Source: Jiella pacifica | GTDB lineage: Bacteria > Pseudomonadota > Alphaproteobacteria > Rhizobiales > Rhizobiaceae | Assembly: GCF_010500815.1 (NCBI RefSeq) | Contig: NZ_JAAAMG010000010.1 | Coordinates: forward strand, 123,796-187,795 | DNA length: 64,000 nucleotides | Direction: 5' to 3' | Shown: positions 34,942-42,966 of the stretch, piece after piece | Layout of the letters: each line of letters opens with the position of its first letter | Position numbering within the stretch: the stretch's first letter is position 1 | The notes under the pieces: generated by a model | What the model was told of the DNA's origin: nothing | The model's database searches: none | Seen by the model: the letters and a program-made list of their open reading frames with translations, nothing else | Position numbers and translations under genes: made by a program

Positions 34942-35656
34942 GGAAGTCCTTCTGGAAACCATGGGGCTTTGGGCCGGCTACGGCGGCAAGCCTGTGCTGC
35001 AGGGCGTCGACCTCAGCGTCCGTGCCGGCGAGATCGTCGCCGTCATCGGGCGAAACGGCGTCGGCAAGTCGACGCTGATGCGAAGCCTGATCGGTCTGTT
35101 GCCACCGCAACAGGGGTCCGTGCTGTTCGAAGGCGCGGAGATCAACAACCTGTCGGCCCACAAGCGAGCGCGGCTCGGGATCGGCTATGTCCCCCAGGGC
35201 CGCGACGTCTTCCCGCGCATGAGCATTTACGAGAACCTACTCGTCGGCCAGTCGATCGACGGATCCGGCAAGGCTGACGTCAAGGAGCGCGTCGACAGGA
35301 TCTACGGCTACTTCCCGATCCTGAAAGAGCGCCGCGACCAGCGGGCCGGGACGCTGTCCGGAGGACAGCAGCAGCAGCTCGCCATCGGCCGCGTTTTGAT
35401 GGGCGATCCGGCGCTGATCCTGCTCGATGAACCGTCCGAGGGGATCCAGCCGAACATCGTTCAGGACATCGCCCGCATCATGGTCGAGCTGAACCGGGAT
35501 ACCGGCATCACCGTCGTCTTCGTCGAGCAGAATCTCGACATGATCCGGCAGATGGCCCAGCGCTGTTACGTCATGGACAAGGGATCGGTCACCGCCGAAA
35601 TCGGCAAGGACGCCCTGGAAGATCGCGACACGGTGCGGCGCTATCTCGCGGTCTGA
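34934..35656 (+). CDS. ABC transporter ATPase, LivF/UrtE type (first copy)
   Basis: A 240-residue ATPase. Walker A GRNGVGKSTLM, the Q-loop segment GYVPQGRDVFPRMSIYENL, signature LSGGQQQQLAIGR and Walker B ALILLDEPSEGI, with VEQNL as the switch. GYVPQGR and EGI are the hallmark of LivF/UrtE. The start at 34934 overlaps the previous gene by 8 bases. It completes a five-gene importer. The following acetamidase gene begins 56 bases later, so the enzyme is probably on the same transcript. Confidence 0.93.
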   Translation: MRKEVLLETMGLWAGYGGKPVLQGVDLSVRAGEIVAVIGRNGVGKSTLMRSLIGLLPPQQGSVLFEGAEINNLSAHKRARLGIGYVPQGRDVFPRMSIYENLLVGQSIDGSGKADVKERVDRIYGYFPILKERRDQRAGTLSGGQQQQLAIGRVLMGDPALILLDEPSEGIQPNIVQDIARIMVELNRDTGITVVFVEQNLDMIRQMAQRCYVMDKGSVTAEIGKDALEDRDTVRRYLAV

Positions 35657-35711
35657 TTGTCTCGCCGCAAGGTAACGAGCAAGAGAATAACCGTCGAAAG
35701 AGGAAAGACCC

Positions 35712-36710
35712 ATGAGCTGGTTTGACGATTCAATCATGGCCCGCAAGGCCGTCGCAAAGGGCAAGGCGCTCACCACCCACTCGATCACCGAAGAGAGCCA
35801 AGGCAAGTATCACTATGTCTATGGCCATGCCGTCGAACCGGTCCTGACGGTCGATCCAGGCGCCGTCGTCTCGTCCGAGACCCACGACGCCTTCGAAGGC
35901 GCGATCAAGCATGAGACCGACAAGCCGAGCGAGATCCTCAACTTTCCCTATCTCAACCCGCAGAACGGTCCGATCTACGTCAATGGCGCGGAAAAGGGCG
36001 ACTGCCTCGCGGTCTATATCGAAAGCGTCGTTCCAAGGGGGCCGCAGCCGCGCGGCACGACGGTGATCATGCCGGAATTCGGCGGCCTGGTGCCGACAGG
36101 TGATACCGCGATGCTGACCGCCCCGCTGCCCGAGCGGGTCAAGAAGCTGGAAGTCACCGAAGAAAAGGGCACGGTCTGGAACGAGCGGATCACCCTGCCC
36201 TATGAGCCCTTCATCGGCACGATCGGCACCTCCCCCGAGATCGAGGTCATCTCTTCGCTCGTTCCGGACTATTACGGCGGCAACATGGACCTGCCTGACG
36301 TCGCGCCGGGCGCGGTGATCTACCTGCCGGTCAATACGGAAGGCGCCTATCTCTATGTCGGCGACTGCCATGCGGCGCAGGGCGACGGCGAACTGTGCGG
36401 CGTTGCCATCGAGCATCCGACCGTCACCACGCTGAGGGTCGATCTGATCAAGGGCTGGACGATCAAGACACCGCGGCTGGAGAACGAGAAGTTCTACATG
36501 ACCATCGGCTCTGCCCGGCCAATGGAGGACGCCGCCCGCGGCGCCTATCGCGAGCTGATCCGCTGGATGGCGGCCGATTTCGGCTTCGACGAAATCGACG
36601 CCTACATGCTGCTCACCCAGTGCGGGCGCATCCGGCTCGGCAACATGGTCGATCCCAAATATACCGTCGGCGCCTCGATCCTGAAATCGATCTCCGGCAT
36701 CGCGGGCTGA
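35712..36710 (+). CDS. fmdA: Acetamidase/formamidase family protein
   Basis: A 332-residue FmdA/AmdA-family hydrolase that releases ammonia from formamide or short amides. Conserved blocks are VSSETHDAFEGAI near residue 55, the MPEFGGLVPTG loop, FIGTIGTSPE, GGNMDLPDVAPGAVIYLPV and the metal-binding GDCHAAQGDGELCG. All look intact, and length fits the shorter acetamidase branch. GAGGAAAGACCC precedes the ATG. Its position behind an amide importer under AmiC/AmiR control supports the role; formamide versus acetamide cannot be decided from sequence. Confidence 0.9.
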   Translation: MSWFDDSIMARKAVAKGKALTTHSITEESQGKYHYVYGHAVEPVLTVDPGAVVSSETHDAFEGAIKHETDKPSEILNFPYLNPQNGPIYVNGAEKGDCLAVYIESVVPRGPQPRGTTVIMPEFGGLVPTGDTAMLTAPLPERVKKLEVTEEKGTVWNERITLPYEPFIGTIGTSPEIEVISSLVPDYYGGNMDLPDVAPGAVIYLPVNTEGAYLYVGDCHAAQGDGELCGVAIEHPTVTTLRVDLIKGWTIKTPRLENEKFYMTIGSARPMEDAARGAYRELIRWMAADFGFDEIDAYMLLTQCGRIRLGNMVDPKYTVGASILKSISGIAG

Positions 36711-36736
36711 GCGCCCGCCAGCCTACAGCATCGGCC

Positions 36737-36817
36737 CGAAAATCGGAATCGATTTTCGGAAAGCACGATGCGTAGATTCAATGACTTAGTGCGTCCTTTG
36801 TGTGTCCGATAGGACGC
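36737..36817. repeat. Rhizobial-type intergenic palindromic repeat
   Basis: Two hairpins stand side by side: CGAAAATCG/CGATTTTCG (36737-36745 with 36750-36758, loop GAAT) and GCGTCCT/AGGACGC (36791-36797 with 36811-36817). The sequence around them (cggaatcgattttcggaaag, then cacgatgcg) is one I recognise as a common dispersed element in Rhizobium and Mesorhizobium relatives. It fills most of the 212 bases between the acetamidase and nitrilase genes and may affect the downstream message. Confidence 0.6.
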
Positions 36818-36922
36818 GCGGCGCGCTAGCGCCCTTTGACTGAACCGCCTGCTGCGCGCCCCGGTCCTTCGAGGCCGGGGAAACGGCAGAGCTTTGTCCA
36901 AATCCGTTCGAGAGGTTACGCC

Positions 36923-38647
36923 GTGACCACACCGTTTCAGGCCGCCGCGATCCAGTTCGAGCCCGTGATGGGCGACAAGGCGCGCAACGTCGAGGCGCTC
37001 GCAAAACTCGTCGAGGACGCGGCGGACCAGGGCGCGGAGCTGATCGTGACGCCCGAGATGGGAACGACGGGCTATTGCTGGCACGACCGCAAAGAGGTCG
37101 CCCCCTTCGTCGAGCCGGTGCCGGGCCCGACCACCGCGCGCTTCGCCGAAATCGCCAGGCGGCGAGACGTCTATATCGTCATCGGGATGCCGGAGATCGA
37201 TCCGTCGACAGAGCTCTATTACAATTCCGCCGTCCTGATCGGGCCGCAGGGCGTGGTCGGTATCCATCGTAAGACCCATCCCTATATCTCCGAGCCGAAA
37301 TGGGCGGCGAGCGGCGATCTCGGCCACCGCGTCTACGACACGCCCCTCGGCCGCATCGCGCTCCTGATCTGTATGGACATCCACTTCATCGAGACCGCGC
37401 GCCTCGTCGCGCTCGGCAAGGCGGATGTGATCTGCCACATCTCCAACTGGCTCGCCGAGCGAACGCCGGCGCCCTACTGGGTCAACCGCGCCTTCGAGAA
37501 CGGCTGCTACCTCATCGAGAGCAATCGCTGGGGCCTCGAACGCGGCGTCCAGTTCTCGGGCGGAAGCTGTGTCATCGGGCCCGACGCGGAGATCCTTTCG
37601 GTGATCGACGGCGGCGACGGCATCGTGACGGCGACCATTGATCCGGCGCGCGCGAGACAGGGAGCCATGCGCGGGGAACCCGTGATGAGCCAGCGCCGGC
37701 CGGAGCTCTACAAGGAGCTGATGACCAACACCTTTGCCTGGAATCCGACGGATTTCTTCTCGCTCTACGGACACGAGCCCCTGCCGAAAGGCCGTAAGGC
37801 GAAGATCGCGGTCGGAGAATTCGCGCCATCGAAGGACGTTTCGGCCAATCTTCTCACCATCGAAGGTTTGGCGAAGGATGCCGCGAGCGAAGCTGCGGAA
37901 TTGCTGGTCCTGCCGGAACGTGCCGTTACGGGCCTCGCCGATCCGGCCGAAACTGCCATTGGTCTCGATGATGCCGCTTTAAGACGGCTGGCGGAGATCG
38001 CCGAGGCGAATGGTCTCTTCCTTGTCGCCGGGTTTGCCGAGAGGGATGGGGAACAGCTCTACAACTCCGCCCTCCTCGCTGGTCCGGACGGCATCATCGG
38101 CCGCTATCGACAGACCCATCTTTCGCAATCCGATCGGGGTTGGGCGAGAGCCGGCGACGACTGGGCCATTTTCGACCTACCCTTTGCTCGCCTCGGTCTG
38201 CTCATCGGCCATGACGCCGACTTCCCGGAAGCCGGCCGCGTTCTGGCGCTTCGAGGCTGCGACGTGATCGCCTGTCCGTCGGCGCTCAAGGGTGGCTTCT
38301 ACAGCGGTCACGACGGAACGGCGGTCGCGCAGCCGGCGCCGATCCCGACCGGCGCCGACCCTCTTCACTGGCATCAGTTCCGGGTGCGTGCCGGCGAGAA
38401 CAATTGCCACTTCGCCTTCGCCAATGTCCGCTCCCCCCAGGATGGCTATGAAGGCCTTTCCGGTGTCTTCGGCCCGGACACGTTTCTCTTTCCGCGCGAC
38501 GAAAGCATCGTCACCGGCAACCACAATCTCGCGGTCGCAGAGATCGACACCGGCAGCCATGGCGGCGCCTATCCCACCACGGCGCTGCGTCGGAAGGATC
38601 TCGTCCTGATGCGCCAACCGCAGCATTATGTCCCGCTGGTCGTGTGA
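36923..38647 (+). CDS. Tandem-domain carbon-nitrogen hydrolase (nitrilase superfamily), second domain inactive
   Basis: A 574-residue protein with two nitrilase-superfamily domains in one chain. Domain 1 (about 1-275) keeps the Glu-Lys-Cys triad: Glu45 (VTPEMG), Lys117 (IHRKTHP) and Cys150 (LICMDIHF). Domain 2 (about 292-574) keeps Glu332 (VLPERAV) but has Gln397 where Lys belongs (GRYRQTHL) and Gly429 where the nucleophile belongs (LLIGHDADFPE). So one active and one pseudoenzyme domain. Start is GTG at 36923 behind AGAGG. It likely acts on an amide or carbamoyl compound imported by the neighbouring transporter. It is separated from fmdA by the repeat element, so it may be a separate unit. 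Confidence 0.9.
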   Translation: MTTPFQAAAIQFEPVMGDKARNVEALAKLVEDAADQGAELIVTPEMGTTGYCWHDRKEVAPFVEPVPGPTTARFAEIARRRDVYIVIGMPEIDPSTELYYNSAVLIGPQGVVGIHRKTHPYISEPKWAASGDLGHRVYDTPLGRIALLICMDIHFIETARLVALGKADVICHISNWLAERTPAPYWVNRAFENGCYLIESNRWGLERGVQFSGGSCVIGPDAEILSVIDGGDGIVTATIDPARARQGAMRGEPVMSQRRPELYKELMTNTFAWNPTDFFSLYGHEPLPKGRKAKIAVGEFAPSKDVSANLLTIEGLAKDAASEAAELLVLPERAVTGLADPAETAIGLDDAALRRLAEIAEANGLFLVAGFAERDGEQLYNSALLAGPDGIIGRYRQTHLSQSDRGWARAGDDWAIFDLPFARLGLLIGHDADFPEAGRVLALRGCDVIACPSALKGGFYSGHDGTAVAQPAPIPTGADPLHWHQFRVRAGENNCHFAFANVRSPQDGYEGLSGVFGPDTFLFPRDESIVTGNHNLAVAEIDTGSHGGAYPTTALRRKDLVLMRQPQHYVPLVV

Positions 38648-38738
38648 ACCGGCTTTGCTGTCGACACAGTGGATCAAAAACTTCGCCGCCGCCCAGACGA
38701 AGGCGGGTGCTTCGCCCATTTGCGAAACGCAGCGCGCT

Positions 38739-39164
38739 TTATGCGAGGATTTCGCGCAGCAGATGGCCGAGCTGGCTCGCCTTCCCCGGGCTGAGCGAGT
38801 CGATCACCTGGCTGCGCTCGGTCTCGACCAGCGGAACCAGTTCCAGAAAATGGCTGCGGCCCTTGTCGGAAAAGAACACCAGCACCCTTCGCCGATCGCC
38901 CGGGTCGGGGGCGCGATAGACGAGCCCGTTCGCCACCATGCGGTCGACGATCTTCGTCAGCGTCGGCAGATCGACGAAAACCGAGGGCGCGAGTTCCCCC
39001 ATGGACTGACCGTCGCGCCGATCGAGCGCGGCCATGACGCGATATTGCTCGATGCGAACTCCGGCAGGTCTGAGACGCGCCTCGGCTGCCGTGTCGAGAC
39101 GTCGATTCACCCCGGCGATGAGATCCGAAAGGTCGGCCGGAGCGGCGCGGGACACGCCATTCAT
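38739..39164 (-). CDS. MarR family transcriptional regulator
   Basis: A 141-residue winged helix protein. The DNA-binding core is IEQYRVMAALDRRDGQSMGE through VDLPTLTKIVDRMVANGLVY and the wing RAPDPGDRRRVLVFFSDKG, which carries the conserved D-R-R of MarR. Start at 39164 (MNGVSRAAP) has GGAG 8 bases upstream; the frame extends 34 codons further but crosses the palindrome at 39183. It converges with the nitrilase gene and diverges from the second amide unit, so the likely targets are itself and the amiC2 operon. Confidence 0.88.
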   Translation of the reverse strand: MNGVSRAAPADLSDLIAGVNRRLDTAAEARLRPAGVRIEQYRVMAALDRRDGQSMGELAPSVFVDLPTLTKIVDRMVANGLVYRAPDPGDRRRVLVFFSDKGRSHFLELVPLVETERSQVIDSLSPGKASQLGHLLREILA

Positions 39165-39182
39165 GCGATTCTCCGAACTATT

Positions 39183-39200
39183 GGAATTTTCATATATTCC
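39183..39200. promoter_or_regulatory. Operator-like inverted repeat in front of the MarR gene
   Basis: GGAAT-N8-ATTCC (39183-39200), extended by TT on the left, lies 19 bases upstream of the MarR start in an AT-rich pocket. MarR-type regulators bind palindromes of this size, usually over their own promoter. TATATT (39194-39199) within it could be a -10 for plus-strand transcription toward the second sensor gene. Confidence 0.45.
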
Positions 39201-39238
39201 GAGGCCGCGGCCGATGCAATTTCGACCCGTCCAAAATT

Positions 39239-39258
39239 GCAACGCAATGAGGCGTTGC
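39239..39258 (+). ncRNA. Hexaloop hairpin in the long leader of the second amiC-like gene
   Basis: GCAACGC[AATGAG]GCGTTGC is a perfect 7-bp stem with a six-base loop that has A at position 1 and G at position 4, the ANTAR recognition pattern. It lies 40 bases after a possible -10 and 216 bases before the second amiC-like start. No convincing partner hairpin is seen; GCGGGT preceded by ACCCGC at about 39380-39396, followed by TTTGG, is a weak terminator candidate. The rest of 39165-39474 holds only AT-rich promoter-like sequence (ATATGCTATATGATTAGAG near 39405). Confidence 0.35.
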
Positions 39259-39474
39259 CCGATCAAGCGTGCTCAGCGTTGCGTTTCAAACGCGCAGCAT
39301 GCTCCGGCAATAGGCTACCCTTGGTCAATTCCGATCGGATTACCGACGAAGATGCAGGGCTTCCTGCGCCCACCCGCCCCGCGGGTTTGGCACGAAATAT
39401 GCTATATGATTAGAGGGTTCGCCGCGCTCACGTCGTCACGAGCCCTGTGCCACCGTTCGTTTCGGGAGTAGCGA

Positions 39475-40512
39475 ATGATACGGATTGGGCTTCTGACCGC
39501 GCAAAGCGGTCCGTCGGGGATCTGGGCGCCTTCGTCCGAAGCCTGCGCAAGGCTCGCTGTCGACGAGATCAACACGCAATACGGACTCCTCGGTAACGAG
39601 GTTCAGCTTGCGGTTATCGACGCGGGCGAAACCGCTGCGAGCGCGGCACAGGCGGTCGATCTGTCGATCGAATTCGACGAAATCGACGCGGTCGTGGGCA
39701 TGATACCGAGCTATCAGCGCGCGTCCGTCTCGAACATGATCAAGGGCCGCGTCCCGTTCATCTACACGCCGCAATTCGAAGGCTGGGAAGCAAACCGGAC
39801 GATCGTCACCGTCGGCGAAACATCCGACGAGTTGCTGACGCCCGGCATCGACTGGCTGTTCGATCGCAAGAATGCCACACGCTTTTATCTGTGCGGCAAC
39901 GACTATGTCTGGCCTCGCCAGACATTGGCCACTGCAAGGCGCATCATCGGCGAGCGCGGCGGTGAGGTCGTCGGCGAGAGGATCGTCCCGTTCGGTTTCG
40001 CAGACTACGATCGTCTCTTCGAGGAGATTCGAAAGAGCCGGGCCGACGCGGTCATCCCCTATTTTCTCGGCGCCGAAGCGGTGTCCTTCAACCGCGACTT
40101 CGCCGATGCCGGGCTGGCCGGAAAGGTCCTGCGGTTCTCGTCCGCCATCGACGAAACTGTGCTTTACGGGATCGGACCGGACGCCACGGAAAATCTCTAT
40201 CTGTCCTCCGGCTATTTCGCCTGCCTCGACTCGCGAAACAATCGCAGTTTCCTCGAGCGCTATCATTCGCGCTTCGGCGAAACGCCCCCGCCCGCCAATG
40301 CCTTCGGCCAGTCCTGCTACGAGGGCATCTATTGCCTGCTCGCGCTTGCGGAGGCCGCGGGTGATCTCACCGTGCCGTCAGTCGTCGGCGGTCTCGGACG
40401 AACACGGCAGAAGAATACCGCGCGCGGCTGTGATGCGCCGAAAGTCGCGGGCGAACGCCAACAGATCCACCTCGCCGCCGTCGACGGAATCGAGCTGACC
40501 ATGATCCGGTAG
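39475..40512 (+). CDS. Second AmiC-like sensor/binding protein without signal peptide
   Basis: A 345-residue type I binding-protein fold starting MIRIGLLTAQSGPSGIWAPS with no signal peptide, so it stays in the cytoplasm like AmiC. It shares the AmiC layout: MIPSYQRASVSNMIKGRVPF, the FIYTPQFEGWEANR hinge, then YLCGNDYVWPRQTL. Sequence is clearly divergent from the first copy and about 40 residues shorter at the C-terminus. No AmiR gene follows. GGGAGTAGCG precedes the ATG. It may signal to the AmiR of the first unit or to another regulator such as the MarR next door; this is inference. Confidence 0.85.
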   Translation: MIRIGLLTAQSGPSGIWAPSSEACARLAVDEINTQYGLLGNEVQLAVIDAGETAASAAQAVDLSIEFDEIDAVVGMIPSYQRASVSNMIKGRVPFIYTPQFEGWEANRTIVTVGETSDELLTPGIDWLFDRKNATRFYLCGNDYVWPRQTLATARRIIGERGGEVVGERIVPFGFADYDRLFEEIRKSRADAVIPYFLGAEAVSFNRDFADAGLAGKVLRFSSAIDETVLYGIGPDATENLYLSSGYFACLDSRNNRSFLERYHSRFGETPPPANAFGQSCYEGIYCLLALAEAAGDLTVPSVVGGLGRTRQKNTARGCDAPKVAGERQQIHLAAVDGIELTMIR

Positions 40513-40780
40513 AACGGCGGCAAGTTTGGCATACCGTAGCGCACGAGAACGTTCGGTACGGGTCGGACGGAGCGACAGTTGTCGGCGACAGGGCCTTTCT
40601 GCATCGGCTTCGCAGGCGAAGAGAGCAAATTTGAGCCGGCTTCGGTGAGACTCGATAGCCCACACTCTTGGCACCGATGCTCAATAATATTGCAGCGCAA
40701 AAATCATTTGCAATTTCAAAATTTGTGTTTTCAAATAATCCGCATCCGTCGCCGTTCTGAGCCACGAGGGGGTTTCCACC
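40513..40780. other. Leader region of the second amide importer
   Basis: This 268-base gap has no gene. It contains a hairpin (CTTCGC/GCGAAG at about 40607-40620) and an AT-rich tract (40685-40740: TTTGCAATTTCAAAATTTGT) that stands out from the GC-rich surroundings and shares the AAATTTG/CAAATTT vocabulary of the palindrome at 28867. GAGGGGGTTTCCACC provides the ribosome site of the next gene. The importer probably has its own promoter here. Confidence 0.4.
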
Positions 40781-42022
40781 ATGCCGATTTCACGCCGCAA
40801 GTTCATCAAGACCTCACTGTCCGCGACTGCAGCTCTGGCAAGCCCTGCCATATCCACGCGCTACGCCTTCGGCAGCGACGATCCGATCAAGGTCGGCAGC
40901 CTGCTCGACCAGTCTGGTGCGATCGCCTCCTCGGGCGTCACCATGGTCACGGCGATGGAACAGGGTGTGGCTGAGATCAACGAGGCCGGCGGTCTGCTCG
41001 GCCGGCCGCTTCAGCTCATCCAGTACGACACCCAGTCGAACATCCAGCTCTATTCGCAATATGCGCAGCAGCTGGCGCTGAAGGATCGCGTCGACGTTGT
41101 TCACGGCGGCATCACCTCGGCCTCGCGCGAGGCCATCCGGCCGACATTCGACCGGTTCCAGGTACTCTACTTCTACAATGTCCTCTACGAGGGCGGCGTC
41201 TGCGACCGCAACACCTTCTGCACCGGCACGACCCCGGCCCAAACCGTGGAAAAGCTCGTTCCCTATGCGATGAAGAACAGCGGCAAGAAGGCCTACATCC
41301 TCGCCGCCGACTACAATTACGGTCAGATCACCGCCAAGTGGATGACCAAATACATGCAGGACAATGGCGGGGAGGTCCTCTCCGTCGACTTCTTCCCGCT
41401 GGACGTCACCAATTTCGGCCCGACCATCTCCAAGATCCAGGCGGCAAAGCCGGATCTCATCCTCTCGGCTCTCGTCGGCGGCAATCACGTGTCCTTCTAT
41501 CGCCAGTGGGAATCGGCCGGCATGAAGGGTCAGATTCCGATCGCCTCGACGACCTTCGGCCTTGTCAACGAGCCCTCCACCGTCGATGCCTCGGTCAGCG
41601 CCGACATCTATGGCTGCTACGGCTATTACGAGGAACTCGACACCCCCGAGAGCCAGGCCTTCGTTCAGAAACTGAAGAAGCGCTGGCCCGACATCCCCTA
41701 TATCAGCGAGTTGACCGCCGCGAATTACGAAGGCCTTTTCCTTTGGGCCGAAGGCGTCAAGAAAGCCGGTTCGCTCGATCGGATGGCGGTCATCGAGGCG
41801 TTGGAAAGCGGCATCACCTACAAGGGTCCGAGCGGCGACGTCACGCTCGACGGCGTGACCCATCACACCACCCGCAACGCCTATCTTGCACAGGTCAAGG
41901 ACCGCAAGTGGAACGTGCTCGAGACGTTCAAGGCGGTGCAGCCCTCCGATACGGCGATGGTCTGCAACCTGAAGGATAACCCGCGCGACAACCAGCAATA
42001 TGTGATCGACATCGACAGCTGA
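40781..42022 (+). CDS. Amide/urea-type ABC transporter substrate-binding protein (second copy), Tat-type signal
   Basis: A 413-residue periplasmic protein with a twin-arginine signal (ISRRKFIKTSLSATAALAS), unlike the Sec signal of the first copy. The mature part (DDPIKVGSLLDQSGAIASSG, then FYNVLYEGGVCDRN and ILAADYNYGQITAKW) closely follows the UrtA/FmdD pattern, including the YEGGVCD cysteine. It is the likely receptor of the second importer. Different export route and sequence suggest a different ligand or cofactor-like requirement for folding in the cytoplasm. Confidence 0.9.
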   Translation: MPISRRKFIKTSLSATAALASPAISTRYAFGSDDPIKVGSLLDQSGAIASSGVTMVTAMEQGVAEINEAGGLLGRPLQLIQYDTQSNIQLYSQYAQQLALKDRVDVVHGGITSASREAIRPTFDRFQVLYFYNVLYEGGVCDRNTFCTGTTPAQTVEKLVPYAMKNSGKKAYILAADYNYGQITAKWMTKYMQDNGGEVLSVDFFPLDVTNFGPTISKIQAAKPDLILSALVGGNHVSFYRQWESAGMKGQIPIASTTFGLVNEPSTVDASVSADIYGCYGYYEELDTPESQAFVQKLKKRWPDIPYISELTAANYEGLFLWAEGVKKAGSLDRMAVIEALESGITYKGPSGDVTLDGVTHHTTRNAYLAQVKDRKWNVLETFKAVQPSDTAMVCNLKDNPRDNQQYVIDIDS

Positions 42023-42033
42023 TCCAGCCCTGA

Positions 42034-42062
42034 GGGCGGCGGCCGACATCGTCCCGCCGCCC
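42034..42062 (+). other. Hairpin between second binding-protein gene and its permeases
   Basis: GGGCGGCGG (42034-42042) and CCGCCGCCC (42054-42062) form a 9-bp stem with an 11-base loop, 12 bases after the stop codon. No T-run. Same position and likely role as the hairpins at 21487 and 32134. Confidence 0.6.
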
Positions 42063-42096
42063 GTTCGCGAACCTCTTTGATCGGGATCGGATCGAC

Positions 42097-42963
42097 ATGG
42101 ATCTTGCAGCCATCGTGGCGCTCAACGTCGTCAACGGCGCGGCCTCACTGTTTCTCCTCTGCCTTGGCCTTGCGATCATCTTCGGCATGATGCGGATCAT
42201 CAACCTCGCCCATGGCGAGTTCGTGATGCTCGGCGCCTACGCCGCGGTGATCGCGGCGAATGCCGGCATCAACATCTGGATCTCGATGCTGGTGGTCGCG
42301 CCGCTTGTCGTCGGTCTGTTCGGCCTGGTGGTCGAGCGCTGTCTGGTGCGCTTTCTCTATGGTCGCCTCGTCGATTCCATGCTCGCAACATGGGGGCTCA
42401 GCCTCCTGATCATCGGTCTGACGACGACGATCTTCGGCAACACCATGCAGGGCGTGCCGACGCCGCTCGGCGGCTTTGCCATCGGCAACTACCGGACCTC
42501 CTGGTACACGCTCTTCCTCCTGGCGGTGGCGTTGGGGATGATGGCCATCGTCTATGCGGTCCTGCGATACACGCGTTTCGGCCTGATCGCCCGGGCGGTG
42601 ATGCAGAACCCCGACATGGCGGCGGTCCTCGGCGTCAATCCCGCCCATATCTACATGGCGACCTTCTCCCTCGGCGCGGCCGTGACCGGCCTTGCCGGCG
42701 GCGTTCTTGCCCCGGTCTCCGGCATCACGCCGGTCATGGGCTCGGCCTATGTCGCCAAAGCCTTCATCACCGTTGTCGGCGGTGGCGCGGCGATCATCTC
42801 CGGGACGCTTTCCGCCTCCGGCCTGTTCGGCTTCATCAATCAGCTCGGCGCTTACTTCACGACGCCCGTCTATGGCGAGGTGATCCTCTTTCTCTCAGCC
42901 ATCGTCCTCATCCGGATCTTGCCCCAGGGCATTTCCGGCCGCTTCTTCAAGGGGACCGTCTGA
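42097..42963 (+). CDS. Branched-chain/amide ABC transporter permease, LivH type (second copy)
   Basis: A 288-residue membrane permease of about 8 helices with the family block FGMMRIINLAHGEFVMLGAY and a second-half ALGVN-like LGVNPAHIYMATFSLGAAVT stretch. Clearly paralogous to the copy at 32275. Three bases separate its stop from the next ATG. Confidence 0.92.
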   Translation: MDLAAIVALNVVNGAASLFLLCLGLAIIFGMMRIINLAHGEFVMLGAYAAVIAANAGINIWISMLVVAPLVVGLFGLVVERCLVRFLYGRLVDSMLATWGLSLLIIGLTTTIFGNTMQGVPTPLGGFAIGNYRTSWYTLFLLAVALGMMAIVYAVLRYTRFGLIARAVMQNPDMAAVLGVNPAHIYMATFSLGAAVTGLAGGVLAPVSGITPVMGSAYVAKAFITVVGGGAAIISGTLSASGLFGFINQLGAYFTTPVYGEVILFLSAIVLIRILPQGISGRFFKGTV

Positions 42964-42966
42964 GCC

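Noticed and set aside
40669..40680. TGGCAC...GC resembling a sigma-54 promoter before the second importer
   Set aside because: The distance between GG and GC is 7 bases rather than 10, so the geometry is wrong.
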